Of a stretch of 64,000 nucleotides of DNA, positions 25,750 through 34,298 are shown piece by piece. A program made the translations under genes and the position numbers. The notes beneath the pieces are model-generated. The model made no database searches and was not told where the DNA came from. It worked only from the letters and a program-made list of their open reading frames with translations. Origin of the DNA: Acidovorax sp. sic0104. GTDB taxonomy: Bacteria > Pseudomonadota > Gammaproteobacteria > Burkholderiales > Burkholderiaceae_C. Position 1 is the first letter of the stretch; each line of letters begins with the position of its first letter. The stretch spans positions 186,001-250,000 of the forward strand of contig NZ_JAHUWH010000002.1 of the NCBI RefSeq assembly GCF_019219095.1, read 5' to 3'.

Positions 25750-26931
25750 ATGCAAGCCATCGCCCATTTGCTGTTTTCACCATCTTCACCGTCTAACGTT
25801 TCCATGCCCACCCGCCCGGTCTCCCGCGCCGCCCAGGCAGCGCAGCAAGCCGCCATCACCCAGGCCGACCCGCGCTGGGCGGCGGTGCAGGCGCGCAGTG
25901 CTGCGGCGGACGGCAGCTTCTGGTACTCGGTGCAGACCACCGGCGTGTACTGCCGCCCCAGCTGCGCCGCGCGCACGCCGCGCCCCGAGAACGTGCGCTT
26001 TCACGTCAGCTGCGCGCAGGCCGAAGCCGCAGGGTTCCGCCCCTGCCAACGCTGCAAGCCGCAGCAGTCCTCGGCCACAGCGCACCACGCGGCCCAGGTC
26101 ACGCAGGCCTGCCGGATCCTGGAAGCCGAAGACTCCGTCACGCTCGATGCGCTGGCAGCGCGCATGGGCCTGAGCGGCTCGCACCTGCACCGCATCTTCA
26201 AGCAGGTCACCGGCCTCACGCCCAAGGCGTACGCCGCCGCGCAGCGCGAGCAGCGCGTGCGCAGCGCGCTCACGCAATCCGGCGACTCGGTCACAGACGC
26301 CATCTACGGCGCGGGCTACCAGTCAAGCAGCCGGTTCTACGAGCGGTCCACCCAGGTGCTGGGCATGACGCCCTCGCGCTACCGCGCTGGCGGCACCGCC
26401 CAACAGATCCGTTTTGCGGTGGCCCAATGCTCTCTGGGCGCGATCCTGATCGCGCACAGCGGCCAGGGTTTGTGCGCCATCCTGCTGGGCGACGACCCCG
26501 ATGCCCTGGTGCGCGACCTGCAGGACCGCTTTGCGCAAGCAGAACTCGTGGGCGGCGATGCAGGGTTCGAGTCGCTCGTGGCCCGCGTCGTCGCGTTTGT
26601 CGAAGCGCCCGGCCTGGGCCTGGACCTGCCGCTGGACGTGCAGGGCACCGCGTTCCAGCAGCGCGTGTGGCAGGCGCTTCGCGCCATCCCTGCCGGGCAG
26701 ACCGCCAGCTATGCCGAGATCGCGGCGCGCATCGGCGCCCCCACTGCCATGCGCGCCGTGGCACAGGCCTGCGGCGCCAATGCGCTGGCCGTGGCCATAC
26801 CCTGCCACCGCGTGGTGCGAAGCGACGGCGCGCTGTCGGGCTACCGCTGGGGCGTGGAGCGCAAGCGGGCGCTGCTGGCCCGCGAATCGAACGCAGTGCA
26901 CCAGCCCGTGGCGCGGGAGAAAGCGGCATGA
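25750..26931 (+). CDS. ada: Bifunctional DNA-alkylation repair protein and regulator Ada
   Basis: A 393-residue Ada. The N-terminal zinc domain has four cysteines (C68 and C72 in GVYCRPSC, C99 and C102 in PCQRC) and removes methyl groups from phosphotriesters, which switches the protein to an activator. An AraC-type helix-turn-helix follows (about 120-215, LAARMGLSGSHLHRIFKQVTG). The C-terminal O6-alkylguanine methyltransferase has PCHRV with Cys352. ATG 25750 has GGGAG eight bases upstream; the leader before the Ada fold is longer than usual, and ATG 25804 is an alternative. The stop overlaps the next start (ATGA). Confidence 0.92.
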   Translation: MQAIAHLLFSPSSPSNVSMPTRPVSRAAQAAQQAAITQADPRWAAVQARSAAADGSFWYSVQTTGVYCRPSCAARTPRPENVRFHVSCAQAEAAGFRPCQRCKPQQSSATAHHAAQVTQACRILEAEDSVTLDALAARMGLSGSHLHRIFKQVTGLTPKAYAAAQREQRVRSALTQSGDSVTDAIYGAGYQSSSRFYERSTQVLGMTPSRYRAGGTAQQIRFAVAQCSLGAILIAHSGQGLCAILLGDDPDALVRDLQDRFAQAELVGGDAGFESLVARVVAFVEAPGLGLDLPLDVQGTAFQQRVWQALRAIPAGQTASYAEIAARIGAPTAMRAVAQACGANALAVAIPCHRVVRSDGALSGYRWGVERKRALLARESNAVHQPVAREKAA

Positions 26932-27701
26932 GCGCACTGCCCCAACCCACGCCATCAGCCACCGCCCCCTGGCCCACCCCCAGCGCCGCCCTCTACAACG
27001 CCCGCGTTGCCGCGCTCGACTGGGCGCAGGCCGCCGACGACCTGCACACCCAGGGCCATGCGGTGCTGCCCCAACTGCTGAGTGCCGCGGAATGCACCGC
27101 ACTGGCTGCTCTGTACCGCCAGGCCGGCCCGCCGCTGTTTCGCAGCCGCGTGGTGATGCAGCGCCACGGCTTCGGCCTGGGCGAGTACCAGTACTTCAGC
27201 TACCCGCTGCCGGATGTGGTGGCTGGTCTGCGCGACGCGCTGTACCCCGAGCTGCAGCCCATCGCCAACCACTGGAACGCCGCCATGGGCATCGACGTGC
27301 GCTTTCCGGCGCAGCACGCGGACTTCATCGCGCGCTGCCATGCTGCGGGCCAGTTGCGCCCCACGCCGCTGCTGCTGCAGTACGCGCCGGGGGACTACAA
27401 CTGCCTGCACCAGGACCTGTACGGCGAGCACGTGTTCCCGCTGCAGGTGGCCATCCTGCTGTCGGAGCCCGGCCGCGACTTCACGGGTGGCGAATTCGTG
27501 CTGACCGAGCAGCGCCCGCGCATGCAGTCGCGCGCCGAGGTCGTGCCCCTGCGCCGGGGCGACGCCGTGGCGTTCGCAGTGCACCACCGCCCGGTGCAGG
27601 GCACGCGCGGCACGTACCGCGTCCACATGCGCCACGGCGTGAGCCGCGTGCGATCGGGGCAGCGGCATACGGTGGGCATCATCTTTCATGATGCTGAGTA
27701 G
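26928..27701 (+). CDS. 2-oxoglutarate/Fe(II) oxygenase, Ada-linked
   Basis: A 257-residue non-haem iron dioxygenase. The iron site appears as His161 and Asp163 in CLHQDLYG with a distal His219/His220 in AVHHRP, and Arg235 in VHMRHGVS is the likely 2-oxoglutarate ligand. The middle has LLLQYAPGDYN and FTGGEFVLTEQ, the prolyl-hydroxylase-like pattern. It starts inside the last codons of ada and precedes alkB, so it is probably part of the adaptive response. It is not AlkB itself and its substrate is unknown; a nucleic-acid or protein demethylation/hydroxylation role is inference. Confidence 0.82.
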   Translation: MSALPQPTPSATAPWPTPSAALYNARVAALDWAQAADDLHTQGHAVLPQLLSAAECTALAALYRQAGPPLFRSRVVMQRHGFGLGEYQYFSYPLPDVVAGLRDALYPELQPIANHWNAAMGIDVRFPAQHADFIARCHAAGQLRPTPLLLQYAPGDYNCLHQDLYGEHVFPLQVAILLSEPGRDFTGGEFVLTEQRPRMQSRAEVVPLRRGDAVAFAVHHRPVQGTRGTYRVHMRHGVSRVRSGQRHTVGIIFHDAE

Positions 27702-27705
27702 ACGT

Positions 27706-27762
27706 TCTCCCCCTGAGTCGCCTGCGGCGCCTTCCCGCTCTCTCGCTTCGCGGGAGGGGGAC
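27706..27762. repeat. GC-rich hairpin-type dispersed repeat
   Basis: The gap between the 2OG oxygenase and alkB holds TCTCCCCCTGAGTCGCC at one end and CGCGGGAGGGGGA at the other, which can pair. Inner segments GCCTGCGGCGCC and CTCTCGCTTCG are also partly self-complementary. It looks like a dispersed intergenic element rather than a terminator, since no T-run follows. Confidence 0.5.
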
Positions 27763-27863
27763 GCACCCGGTGGCCTGGAAAAGCCAGTTCCACGGGTGCA
27801 CTGGCCTTGGCCGCGCCAGTTGCCACGGCCTTGCATCGATGACGCTGTGGGAAACTCCACAAG

Positions 27864-28517
27864 ATGACGCTGGGTCTGTTCGACGACTTGCCTGCAGCAG
27901 CACAGGCTCCTGAATGGCTCGAGCCTGGCGCCGTGGTGCTGCGCGGCTTTGCGTCGGACCTTGCGGCCGAGCTGCTCGCGGCGGTCGGCGGGGTGGCCGC
28001 TGCCGCTCCTTTCAGGCACCTTGTCACGCCCGGCGGCAAGCGCATGTCGGTGGCCATGACCAACTGCGGGCCGCTGGGCTGGATCAGCGATCGCAGCGGC
28101 TACCGCTACGGTCCGGTGGACCCAGACACGGGCGCGCGGTGGCCGGCCATGCCCGCCCTGTTTCGCCAGCTGGCCCGCGATGCGGCCGAGGCGGCCGGCT
28201 ATCCGGGCTTTGCACCGGACGCGTGCCTCGTCAACCGCTACGAGCCCGGCACGCAGCTGTCGCTGCACCAGGACCGCGACGAGGGCAACTACGCGCACCC
28301 CATCGTGTCCGTATCGCTCGGCATTCCGGCCGTCTTCCTGTGGGGCGGCGCCGAGCGCGCCGACAAGGCCCGGCGCGTGGGCCTGTGGCATGGCGACGTG
28401 GTGGTGTGGGGCGGCCCGGCGCGGCTGCGGTTTCATGGCGTGCTGCCACTGGCCCAGGCGGAGCATGCGGCGACGGGAGCGCGGCGCATCAACCTGACTT
28501 TCCGCAAGGCGGGGTGA
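27864..28517 (+). CDS. alkB: DNA oxidative demethylase AlkB
   Basis: A 217-residue Fe(II)/2-oxoglutarate dioxygenase that repairs 1-methyladenine and 3-methylcytosine. The iron triad is His135-x-Asp137 in LHQDRDEGNYAHP and His191 in LRFHGV; the 2OG arginines are R208 and R214 in RRINLTFRKAG. The substrate-lid region NCGPLGWISDRSGYRY matches Escherichia coli AlkB. It is the third gene of a same-strand group with ada and a 2OG oxygenase, 162 bases after the latter with a repeat between them. Confidence 0.93.
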   Translation: MTLGLFDDLPAAAQAPEWLEPGAVVLRGFASDLAAELLAAVGGVAAAAPFRHLVTPGGKRMSVAMTNCGPLGWISDRSGYRYGPVDPDTGARWPAMPALFRQLARDAAEAAGYPGFAPDACLVNRYEPGTQLSLHQDRDEGNYAHPIVSVSLGIPAVFLWGGAERADKARRVGLWHGDVVVWGGPARLRFHGVLPLAQAEHAATGARRINLTFRKAG

Positions 28518-28535
28518 GAGGCCGCGCGGCAAGCG

Positions 28536-30311
28536 CTACTTGCGGTAGCCCGTCTTCTGGGCGATCAGGGCCAGCATATGGTCCGCCGCGGGACGACCGG
28601 GCAGGCTGTCGGCCACGGTCAGCTTCTTGCCGCCCTTGAGCACCACTTCGATGCGGTAGAACGTCTCGTGCCGGGACCCTGTCTGCGTGGAATAGCTCTC
28701 GGCCACATGGAGCCGCGCGATATCGCTGGCAGGCGCCTGGTGGTGGATGAGCATCAGGCCCAGCAGGCGCCGCTCCGACCGCACGCCGCGATCATCCAGC
28801 TCCACGGTCAAGCTGTTGGCCACGGCGTAGAACCCGCCCAGCAGCATCGCGCCGCCGGCCAGGCCGAAGATCAATCCGAAGAAGGCAGGAGCCTCTCCCG
28901 CAACAAGGCGGGCCACAGCGACGAATGCGCCGCCCACCAGCACCCAGACAATGGTCTGCTTCCAGGCCCTGCCGTAGGGCTGGTACAGGCGCACCCCACC
29001 GGGCGTGCGCTCCAGATGGCCTACAGCCTGCAGCGCGGCGTCGCGCATCCCGGCGAGCCCAGGGTGGCGCGCGGCATCTTCCGCCAGCGACTGCGATGTG
29101 CCACCCGTGGCGTACACCGGGACCTCGAACGTGCGCTCGAAAGCCAGCGCGGGGTCGCCCGACTCGACCAGCACCCGCCAGGTGTGGTATTCGGTATCCG
29201 CCGCCTCGGTGGCGGGCAGCCCCGAAGGTACGTGGAAGCGAAAGGACAGCCCGGTGCCGACGGTGCGCGCATTCACCTGGGCCATGCCTTGCTGCTGCCA
29301 CACCACTGTCTCGCGCGACTCGGTCTTGCCTCCGCTGCGCGATTGGTAGTGGCGCAGGCAGCTGAGCGTGACGGCGAACTGCATTCCGGGCTGGTAGGCG
29401 ACCGGCAGCGCCAGCGTGGCGCCCACGTGTCCGCCGATGGCGCCCGGGAACGGGTCCATCACCAGCCGCACGTCGCCAAAGCGCAAGACATCGCGGGTGG
29501 CCCGCAGCGCCCACACCAGCACGCCCAGGCCTGCCAGCACCATGGCTGCGAACAACGCCAGCAGCGCGTAGTCGTGGCGGGAAAATGCCCTGACCCCATG
29601 GGTGGCGAGCACGGGCCAGGCAACGGCATTGCACACCACTGCGAACACCCACGCCACCCACACCTCGTAGCGTTTGTTGGAGCGGATGCTGTTGTCCGCC
29701 CACTCGCGCCGGGCGGTCCATGGCTGAGCCAATGCCTGCGGCGTCCTGGCCTCGCGCTCGCTCCTGGGGCCGCGCCAGGCGGCGTACAGCATGCCCAGGC
29801 CGGCACCGCCAAAGACCACGACGAACAGCATCTTGAACATCAGCAGGCCGGGCCGCAGGCTGCGGTCCAGCACTGCCTCCTGCGGGTTCGCCGTGTTCAC
29901 CCAGGCGGTCACGGTGCGGCCATCGCGCTGGGCGGCTTCCAGGCGCCGCCCCAGCTCTTCCTGGAAATCGCCGATGTTGTCCATGCCAGAGCCCACGGCC
30001 ACACGCTCGCCCACATAGGTCTGGCCAGCCATTTCGTAGCGGTAGCGTGCCGTGACGCCGTAGCTGCTGGATTTGCGGCTGCTTGAGCGATCGAGCGATG
30101 CCGACACCAGAGCGGCGGGCACCGGCTGCCACGCCTGCATGCGGGCCCAGTCATACACCGCAGGAACGACGCTGAGCAGCAGCATGCCCACGCCGAAAGC
30201 TGCGAACGGCGTGGCGAACAGCGCCAGCAGCCAGTAGGCACCCGTGCTGCTGCCTTTGCTGCGCGGCGACTTGGGCTGGCCCAAGTTCTTGCGGATGCGA
30301 CTTTCACCCAT
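28536..30311 (-). CDS. DUF3592-domain membrane protein
   Basis: A 591-residue protein. About four to five hydrophobic stretches are visible: near 30-50 (WLLALFATPFAAFGVGML), 155-175 (MLFVVVFGGAGLGMLYAAW), 215-265 and 445-500. A DUF3592 segment occupies the loop after the first helix (about 60-140, VPAALVSASLDRS, TARYRYEMAGQTYVGERV, VTAWVNTANPQEAVL). Function is unknown; the domain is thought to be extracytoplasmic. The start MGESRIRKNLG is chosen because it gives a short cytoplasmic head before the first helix. Convergent with alkB. Confidence 0.72.
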   Translation of the reverse strand: MGESRIRKNLGQPKSPRSKGSSTGAYWLLALFATPFAAFGVGMLLLSVVPAVYDWARMQAWQPVPAALVSASLDRSSSRKSSSYGVTARYRYEMAGQTYVGERVAVGSGMDNIGDFQEELGRRLEAAQRDGRTVTAWVNTANPQEAVLDRSLRPGLLMFKMLFVVVFGGAGLGMLYAAWRGPRSEREARTPQALAQPWTARREWADNSIRSNKRYEVWVAWVFAVVCNAVAWPVLATHGVRAFSRHDYALLALFAAMVLAGLGVLVWALRATRDVLRFGDVRLVMDPFPGAIGGHVGATLALPVAYQPGMQFAVTLSCLRHYQSRSGGKTESRETVVWQQQGMAQVNARTVGTGLSFRFHVPSGLPATEAADTEYHTWRVLVESGDPALAFERTFEVPVYATGGTSQSLAEDAARHPGLAGMRDAALQAVGHLERTPGGVRLYQPYGRAWKQTIVWVLVGGAFVAVARLVAGEAPAFFGLIFGLAGGAMLLGGFYAVANSLTVELDDRGVRSERRLLGLMLIHHQAPASDIARLHVAESYSTQTGSRHETFYRIEVVLKGGKKLTVADSLPGRPAADHMLALIAQKTGYRK

Positions 30312-30666
30312 GCTGATTGGACGCCGACGCACCGTGCCCTGCCCCCCCGCGCGTCCCGCGGCGCCCAGGCAGCGCCTTGGTGCCGGCGCTCTCCTCCGTA
30401 TTGTCGTGATGTGTTGTGATGTGCCGAGCGCCCTGATGGGCCCCGCCGAGCTCGCGCCTCGTGCAACGCGGTCCGGCCACGATTCTGCGTCCGGGCCTGC
30501 AGGTATGCAATGCGGGCGCCTGCGGTGTCGCATTTGTGAAGATGCAGGCTTGAAGCGTCCACGGGCAAAGCGCTGATCGCTATCTTTTGAATAGCAGGGC
30601 AGTCGGTTAAATCTCCATGGCGGCATCCGGTCAATGCCGCCCTCGTGTCTTTGCCAGAATGGCGCC
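30312..30666. other. 355-bp gap between divergent DUF3592 and EVE genes
   Basis: No gene was recognised. It holds a copy of the short dispersed repeat (AAAGCGCTGATCGCTATC then TTTTGAATAGC, 30565-30595) and a GTGATGTGTTGTGATGTG direct repeat near 30410-30430. Promoters for both flanking genes should lie here, but none is clear. Confidence 0.5.
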
Positions 30667-31164
30667 ATGACCACGCCCAACGCCCCATCCGCCCGCGCGC
30701 AGCATTACTGGCTCATGAAGTCCGAGCCCGACGAATGCTCCATCGACGATGCACTGGCCGCGCCGCACGCCACCGTGGCCTGGACCGGCGTGCGCAACTA
30801 CCAGGCCCGCAACTTCATGCGCGACGAGATGCAGGTGGGCGACGGCGTGCTGTTCTACCACTCCAGCTGCCCCGAGCCCGGCATCGCCGGCCTGGCCCGC
30901 GTGGCCTCGGGCACCCGCCCCGACCCCACGCAGTTCGACCCCGCGTCGCCCTACCACGACCCCAAGTCGCCCGCCGACAAGCCGCGCTGGCTGCTGCTGG
31001 ACGTGCAGGCCACGCAAAAGACCCGGCTGATGCCGCTGGCGGAAATGCGCGAACACGCCGATCTGCACGACATGCGCGTGTTGCAAAAGGGCAGCCGCCT
31101 GTCCATCACCCCCGTCACTGCGCAGGAGTGGCAGGCCATCGTCGGCGCACTGCAGGCGGGCTGA
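30667..31164 (+). CDS. EVE-domain protein
   Basis: A 165-residue single EVE/PUA-like domain protein (thymocyte nuclear protein 1 type), which in relatives binds modified bases in nucleic acid. Family blocks are YWLMKSEPDECSIDD, GVRNYQARNFMRDEMQVGD, LFYHSSCPEPGIAGLARV, FDPASPYHDPKSP and GSRLSITPVTAQEW. ATG 30667 is used; an earlier in-frame codon at 30634 adds 11 non-conserved residues. It is a single gene, convergent with the MerR regulator. The proximity to alkylation-repair genes may be chance. Confidence 0.88.
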   Translation: MTTPNAPSARAQHYWLMKSEPDECSIDDALAAPHATVAWTGVRNYQARNFMRDEMQVGDGVLFYHSSCPEPGIAGLARVASGTRPDPTQFDPASPYHDPKSPADKPRWLLLDVQATQKTRLMPLAEMREHADLHDMRVLQKGSRLSITPVTAQEWQAIVGALQAG

Positions 31165-31170
31165 CGGCAG

Positions 31171-31593
31171 TCACCCGCGCCGCCGGGGCATGATCTCGCG
31201 CGGCGCCAGGTCGCCGTCGGAGGCCGACTGCATGAGCTTGCGGAAAGACGGGCATTCCATGTGGCTCGGCGCGGGGCACACGGCAGCATGCCGCAGTCCG
31301 TCGCTCATGGCCTGCAGGCGCCGCACCATCTCGTCGATCTGATCGGCCTTGGAGGCCAGCATGCGGCGGTCGATGTCGGGCCGGCCGTCGGGCGCGAACA
31401 TGGTGGCGATCTCGTCGAGCGAGAAACCCGCAACCCGCCCCAGGGCGATCAGCGCCAGCTGGTCGAGCACCCGCGCATCGAACACCCGCCGCAGGCCGTG
31501 CCGGCCGATGGAGGCGATCAAGCCCTTCTCTTCGTAGTAGCGCAGCGTGGATGCCGCCACGCCCGAGCGCCTGGCCACTTCGGCGATGTCCAT
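31171..31593 (-). CDS. MerR-family transcriptional regulator
   Basis: A 140-residue regulator with the MerR winged helix at its start (DIAEVARRSGVAASTLRYYEEKGLI), the family wing, and a dimer helix (about 80-100). Two cysteines, C106 and C114, in VCPAPSHMEC could bind metal or sense oxidation. The gene is divergent from a DUF2938/flavodoxin operon, and the promoter between them has the stretched spacer typical of this family. Its effector is unknown; redox or an electrophile would fit the operon content. Confidence 0.87.
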   Translation of the reverse strand: MDIAEVARRSGVAASTLRYYEEKGLIASIGRHGLRRVFDARVLDQLALIALGRVAGFSLDEIATMFAPDGRPDIDRRMLASKADQIDEMVRRLQAMSDGLRHAAVCPAPSHMECPSFRKLMQSASDGDLAPREIMPRRRG

Positions 31594-31607
31594 CACAAAA
31601 AAACCCC

Positions 31608-31638
31608 TTGACTTCAAGTTGACTTGAATTCGTACAGT
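31608..31638 (+). promoter_or_regulatory. MerR-type promoter: 19-bp spacer with perfect inverted repeat
   Basis: A -35 TTGACT (31608-31613) and a -10 TACAGT (31633-31638) are separated by 19 bases. The spacer includes the perfect inverted repeat TTCAAGT-TG-ACTTGAA (31613-31628). An overlong spacer with a centred dyad is how MerR-family activators work, so this should be the site that drives the operon beginning at 31685. Confidence 0.75.
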
Positions 31639-31684
31639 ACCCAGACACCGGTGCTCAGTCAACTTTGAAGGAAATGAGGAAGCT

Positions 31685-32194
31685 ATGAACGAATGGACTG
31701 AATGGAGCCGCGAACTGGCGCGCGTAGCGTGGATAGGCATCGGCGCGACCGCCGTGCTGGATGTGTGGCTGGCCGCGCTGCGGCGCATGGGCGTGACTAC
31801 CCAGCCCCTGGCGCTGATCGGCCGCTGGGTGGGGCACATGGCGCGTGGGCGGTGGTGTCACGACGGTATCGCGAAGTCGGCCCCCGTGCGCGGCGAAGGG
31901 GCGCTCGGTTGGCTCATGCACTACGCCACCGGCGTGTGCTTTGCCGCATTGCTGGTACTGGTGACCGGCCGCAACTGGGCCGCCCAGCCCACGGTCCTGC
32001 CGGCGCTGGCAGCAGGCATCGCCACCGTGGCCGCGCCGCTGTTGGTGATGCAGCCCGCCATGGGCAGCGGCGTGGCGGCCTCGCGCACCGCCACCCCGTG
32101 GCGCAACCGCCTGCGCAGTGTGGCCAACCACGCCGTGTTCGGCGCGGGCCTGTACCTGGCTGCCTGGGCCGGGAGCCGCGCCTTCCCCGGCTGA
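31685..32194 (+). CDS. DUF2938-domain membrane protein
   Basis: A 169-residue protein with about four hydrophobic helices (VAWIGIGATAVLDVWLAAL, MHYATGVCFAALLVLV, LPALAAGIATVAAPLLVM, VFGAGLYLAAWAG). The DUF2938 pattern is visible (WVGHMARGRWCHDGI, PAMGSGVAASRTATPWRNRLRS). Function unknown. It is the first gene of the MerR-controlled operon, with a GAGG ribosome site before ATG 31685. The next gene is a flavodoxin-type oxidoreductase 73 bases away. Confidence 0.82.
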   Translation: MNEWTEWSRELARVAWIGIGATAVLDVWLAALRRMGVTTQPLALIGRWVGHMARGRWCHDGIAKSAPVRGEGALGWLMHYATGVCFAALLVLVTGRNWAAQPTVLPALAAGIATVAAPLLVMQPAMGSGVAASRTATPWRNRLRSVANHAVFGAGLYLAAWAGSRAFPG

Positions 32195-32267
32195 TGCATC
32201 GGCCCGCATCGACCCGATGCCGCCGACCAGCACACACCTTGCTTTTGTATGAATGGAGATCCAAGAA

Positions 32268-32882
32268 ATGATGACGACGAACAGAAAAATCGCGGTGGTG
32301 TTCCACAGCGCCCATGGCCACACGGAGCACATTGCCCAGCAGGTGGCCCACGGAGCGCACAGCGTGGACGGCACGCATGCGCAATTGATAGAAGCCGCCC
32401 GCCTGACGCCCGAGCCCGGCCTGCTGACCGGGTTCGACGGGCTGGTGTGGGGCTCTCCCACCTACCTGGGCGGAGTGTCTGGTGTGTTCAAGAGCTTCAT
32501 GGACGCCACCGGCGGCCTGTGGCGGCGCCAGGAGCTGCGGGGCCGGCTGGCGGCGGGCTTCACGGTGTCGTCGCTGCCGGCGGGGGACAAGCAGTCCACG
32601 TTGCTGTCGATGTTCGTGTTCTCCATGCAGCACGGCATGGTCTGGGTAGGCAACCCCATCCTGCCCGAGCAGCATGGTGGCACGCCGTACGACGAGGCGG
32701 CCAACCGTCTGGGCTCCTGGTCGGGCCTGATGGCCCAGGCCGGGCATGCGTCTGCGCCCGATGCTTTCGCGCCGGGGGACGTGAAGACTGCCCACCTTTT
32801 CGGGCAGAACTTCGCGCGCAAGGTGCACGGCTTTGCGCCGCACTCCCGGTTCAGCGAGACGGCGTGCAAGGCCGCGGCATGA
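32268..32882 (+). CDS. Flavodoxin-fold NAD(P)H:quinone oxidoreductase (WrbA-like)
   Basis: A 204-residue flavoprotein of the flavodoxin fold. The FMN phosphate loop is FHSAHGHTEHIAQQ, and the WrbA-type blocks WGSPTYLGGVSGVFKSFMDATGG and FTVSSLPAGDKQSTLLSM follow. Such enzymes reduce quinones by two electrons, avoiding semiquinone radicals. The start 32268 has GGAG eight bases upstream; ATG 32253 is in frame but poorly placed. It overlaps the following DUF2798 gene by four bases. Together with the MerR-type regulator this suggests an electrophile or redox response, an inference. Confidence 0.88.
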   Translation: MMTTNRKIAVVFHSAHGHTEHIAQQVAHGAHSVDGTHAQLIEAARLTPEPGLLTGFDGLVWGSPTYLGGVSGVFKSFMDATGGLWRRQELRGRLAAGFTVSSLPAGDKQSTLLSMFVFSMQHGMVWVGNPILPEQHGGTPYDEAANRLGSWSGLMAQAGHASAPDAFAPGDVKTAHLFGQNFARKVHGFAPHSRFSETACKAAA

Positions 32883-33103
32883 TCCCGCAACGGTTTGCGC
32901 CGCTGCTGTTCGGCTTGATCCTGTCGGGCCTGATGTCGCTGCTGGTGTCGGGCATCTCCACGCTGCATGCGCGCGGGTGGAGCGCGGGCTTTGCCGGCCT
33001 GTGGGCCGGGGCCTGGCTCACGGCATGGCTGTTTGCGTTTCCGGCCGTGCTGGTCGCAGCGCCCCTGGCCCGGAGGTGCGTGGCGCGGCTTACGGCCCGG
33101 TAG
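32879..33103 (+). CDS. DUF2798-domain small membrane protein
   Basis: A 74-residue protein with two hydrophobic helices (FAPLLFGLILSGLMSLLVSGI and WAGAWLTAWLFAFPAVLVAAPLA), the DUF2798 pattern. Its ATG overlaps the flavodoxin stop (ATGA), so it is the last gene of the MerR operon. The 3' end overlaps the tail of the opposite methyltransferase gene by 14 bases. Function unknown. Confidence 0.78.
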   Translation: MIPQRFAPLLFGLILSGLMSLLVSGISTLHARGWSAGFAGLWAGAWLTAWLFAFPAVLVAAPLARRCVARLTAR

Positions 33104-34073
33104 GCGGCGCAGCCTCGGCGGGCAGATCGGGCGCGCGGTACACCAGCACCTTGAGCGCCCGGTCCGCATCCGTGTCGGCGAACGCGGCCGGGTTGGCCAC
33201 ACGCTCCACGAAGGCCAGCCCGGGCGCCAGTTCGCGCATCTGGTCCTTCAGGAAGGCTGCGCCCAGCTCCGGCGCATTCAGGCACAGCAGCGCGTGGCCG
33301 CCCGGCGCCAGCAGGCCGGGCAGGCGCCGCATCAGCCGCGCGTAGTCCTTGGTGGCCACGAAGCTGCCCTTCTGGTAGCTGGGCGGGTCCACGATGACGA
33401 GGCCGTAAGGCCCGCTGCGCGTGATCTTGCCCCAGCTGCTGAAAATGTCGTGCGGCAAGAACGCCGCGCCAGTGGTGGTGCCGTTGAGCTGATGGTTCTG
33501 CTGTCCGATGCCGATGGCGCCGTGGCTCATGTCCACGTTGACGACCTGCCGGGCACCTGCCTGCAGCGCCACCACCGAAAAGGCGCAGGTGTAGGCAAAC
33601 AGGTTCAGCACCTTGAGGCCGTAGCGATCGGCACTGCGGGCGGCTGCGTGGTCGCGCACCCAGCGGCGGCCCTCTGCCATGTCGAGGAACAGGCCGTGGT
33701 TCTGCCCGCGCAGCACATGCACGCGGTAGCGCGTGCCGGCCTCGGTCACGGTGTGCGGCTCCGGCACAGCGCCGGCCATCAGGCGCGTCTCGCTGCGGCC
33801 TTCGACGCGCAACGCCTCGCCCCGGTGCTGGAACACCCAGTTGAGCGGCTCGCCCGCCGGGGCGATCTGGCTCCAGCGCACCTGCAGCGCGGCGCCGACG
33901 GCAGCCAGGTCTTCGTCGGTGGCCGGGGCGAAGCTCGTCAGCACGAATACGGGGGGATAGACATCGAGCGACCACTGCTCGCACCCCGCATGCAGCCCGC
34001 CCCGCCCATGGAAGATGCGCCGCGCTTCGGTGGGCAGGTGCATGGAGGCGATGGCGTCAAGAAGAGCTTGCAT
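33090..34073 (-). CDS. Class I SAM-dependent methyltransferase, RlmI/RlmK-like
   Basis: A 327-residue methyltransferase. The SAM-binding region is VLNLFAYTCAFSVVALQAGA followed by VVNVDMSHGAI (about 165-195), and the DPPSY motif is in VIVDPPSYQKGSF (near 245). This is the arrangement of 23S rRNA methyltransferases of the RlmI type, though the N-terminal PUA domain is not obvious. The HRGEAL/GQNHGLFLDMAEGRRWV block precedes the SAM fold. The target base is uncertain. ATG 34073 is used; a GTG at 34106 is in frame. Convergent with the DUF2798 gene, overlapping by 14 bases. Confidence 0.82.
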   Translation of the reverse strand: MQALLDAIASMHLPTEARRIFHGRGGLHAGCEQWSLDVYPPVFVLTSFAPATDEDLAAVGAALQVRWSQIAPAGEPLNWVFQHRGEALRVEGRSETRLMAGAVPEPHTVTEAGTRYRVHVLRGQNHGLFLDMAEGRRWVRDHAAARSADRYGLKVLNLFAYTCAFSVVALQAGARQVVNVDMSHGAIGIGQQNHQLNGTTTGAAFLPHDIFSSWGKITRSGPYGLVIVDPPSYQKGSFVATKDYARLMRRLPGLLAPGGHALLCLNAPELGAAFLKDQMRELAPGLAFVERVANPAAFADTDADRALKVLVYRAPDLPAEAAPPTGP

Positions 34074-34117
34074 GAGGGACTGGGGAGCGAAAACAGGTGA
34101 ATACACGAACGAAAACA

Positions 34118-34170
34118 GCCGCTACCGCCTGATGGGCATGCGCTGCCAGCTACTGAAACAATAGCATGCT
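34118..34170. repeat. Dispersed GCTACCGCC / GCTACTGAAACAATAGC repeat copy
   Basis: In the gap before the GlsB-like gene, GCCGCTACCGCCTGATGGG is followed by CAGCTACTGAAACAATAGC, matching the family of short A+T-richer repeats. No gene lies in 34074-34298. Confidence 0.45.
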
Positions 34171-34298
34171 GGATTATCGCCCGGGAGGTGGCGCACTCTT
34201 TGCCCGCGAGCGAGCCGCTGGAAAAACCCCGCCACAAATAGCCAGTACAGTCGCTGCCGGGCGCCCTGCCCTGCCTTCAACTCTTCACAAGGACTTTC

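Noticed and set aside
28578-30086. Open frame of about 500 codons opposite the DUF3592 gene
   Set aside because: The DUF3592 protein has consistent membrane and domain features; the opposite frame has none.
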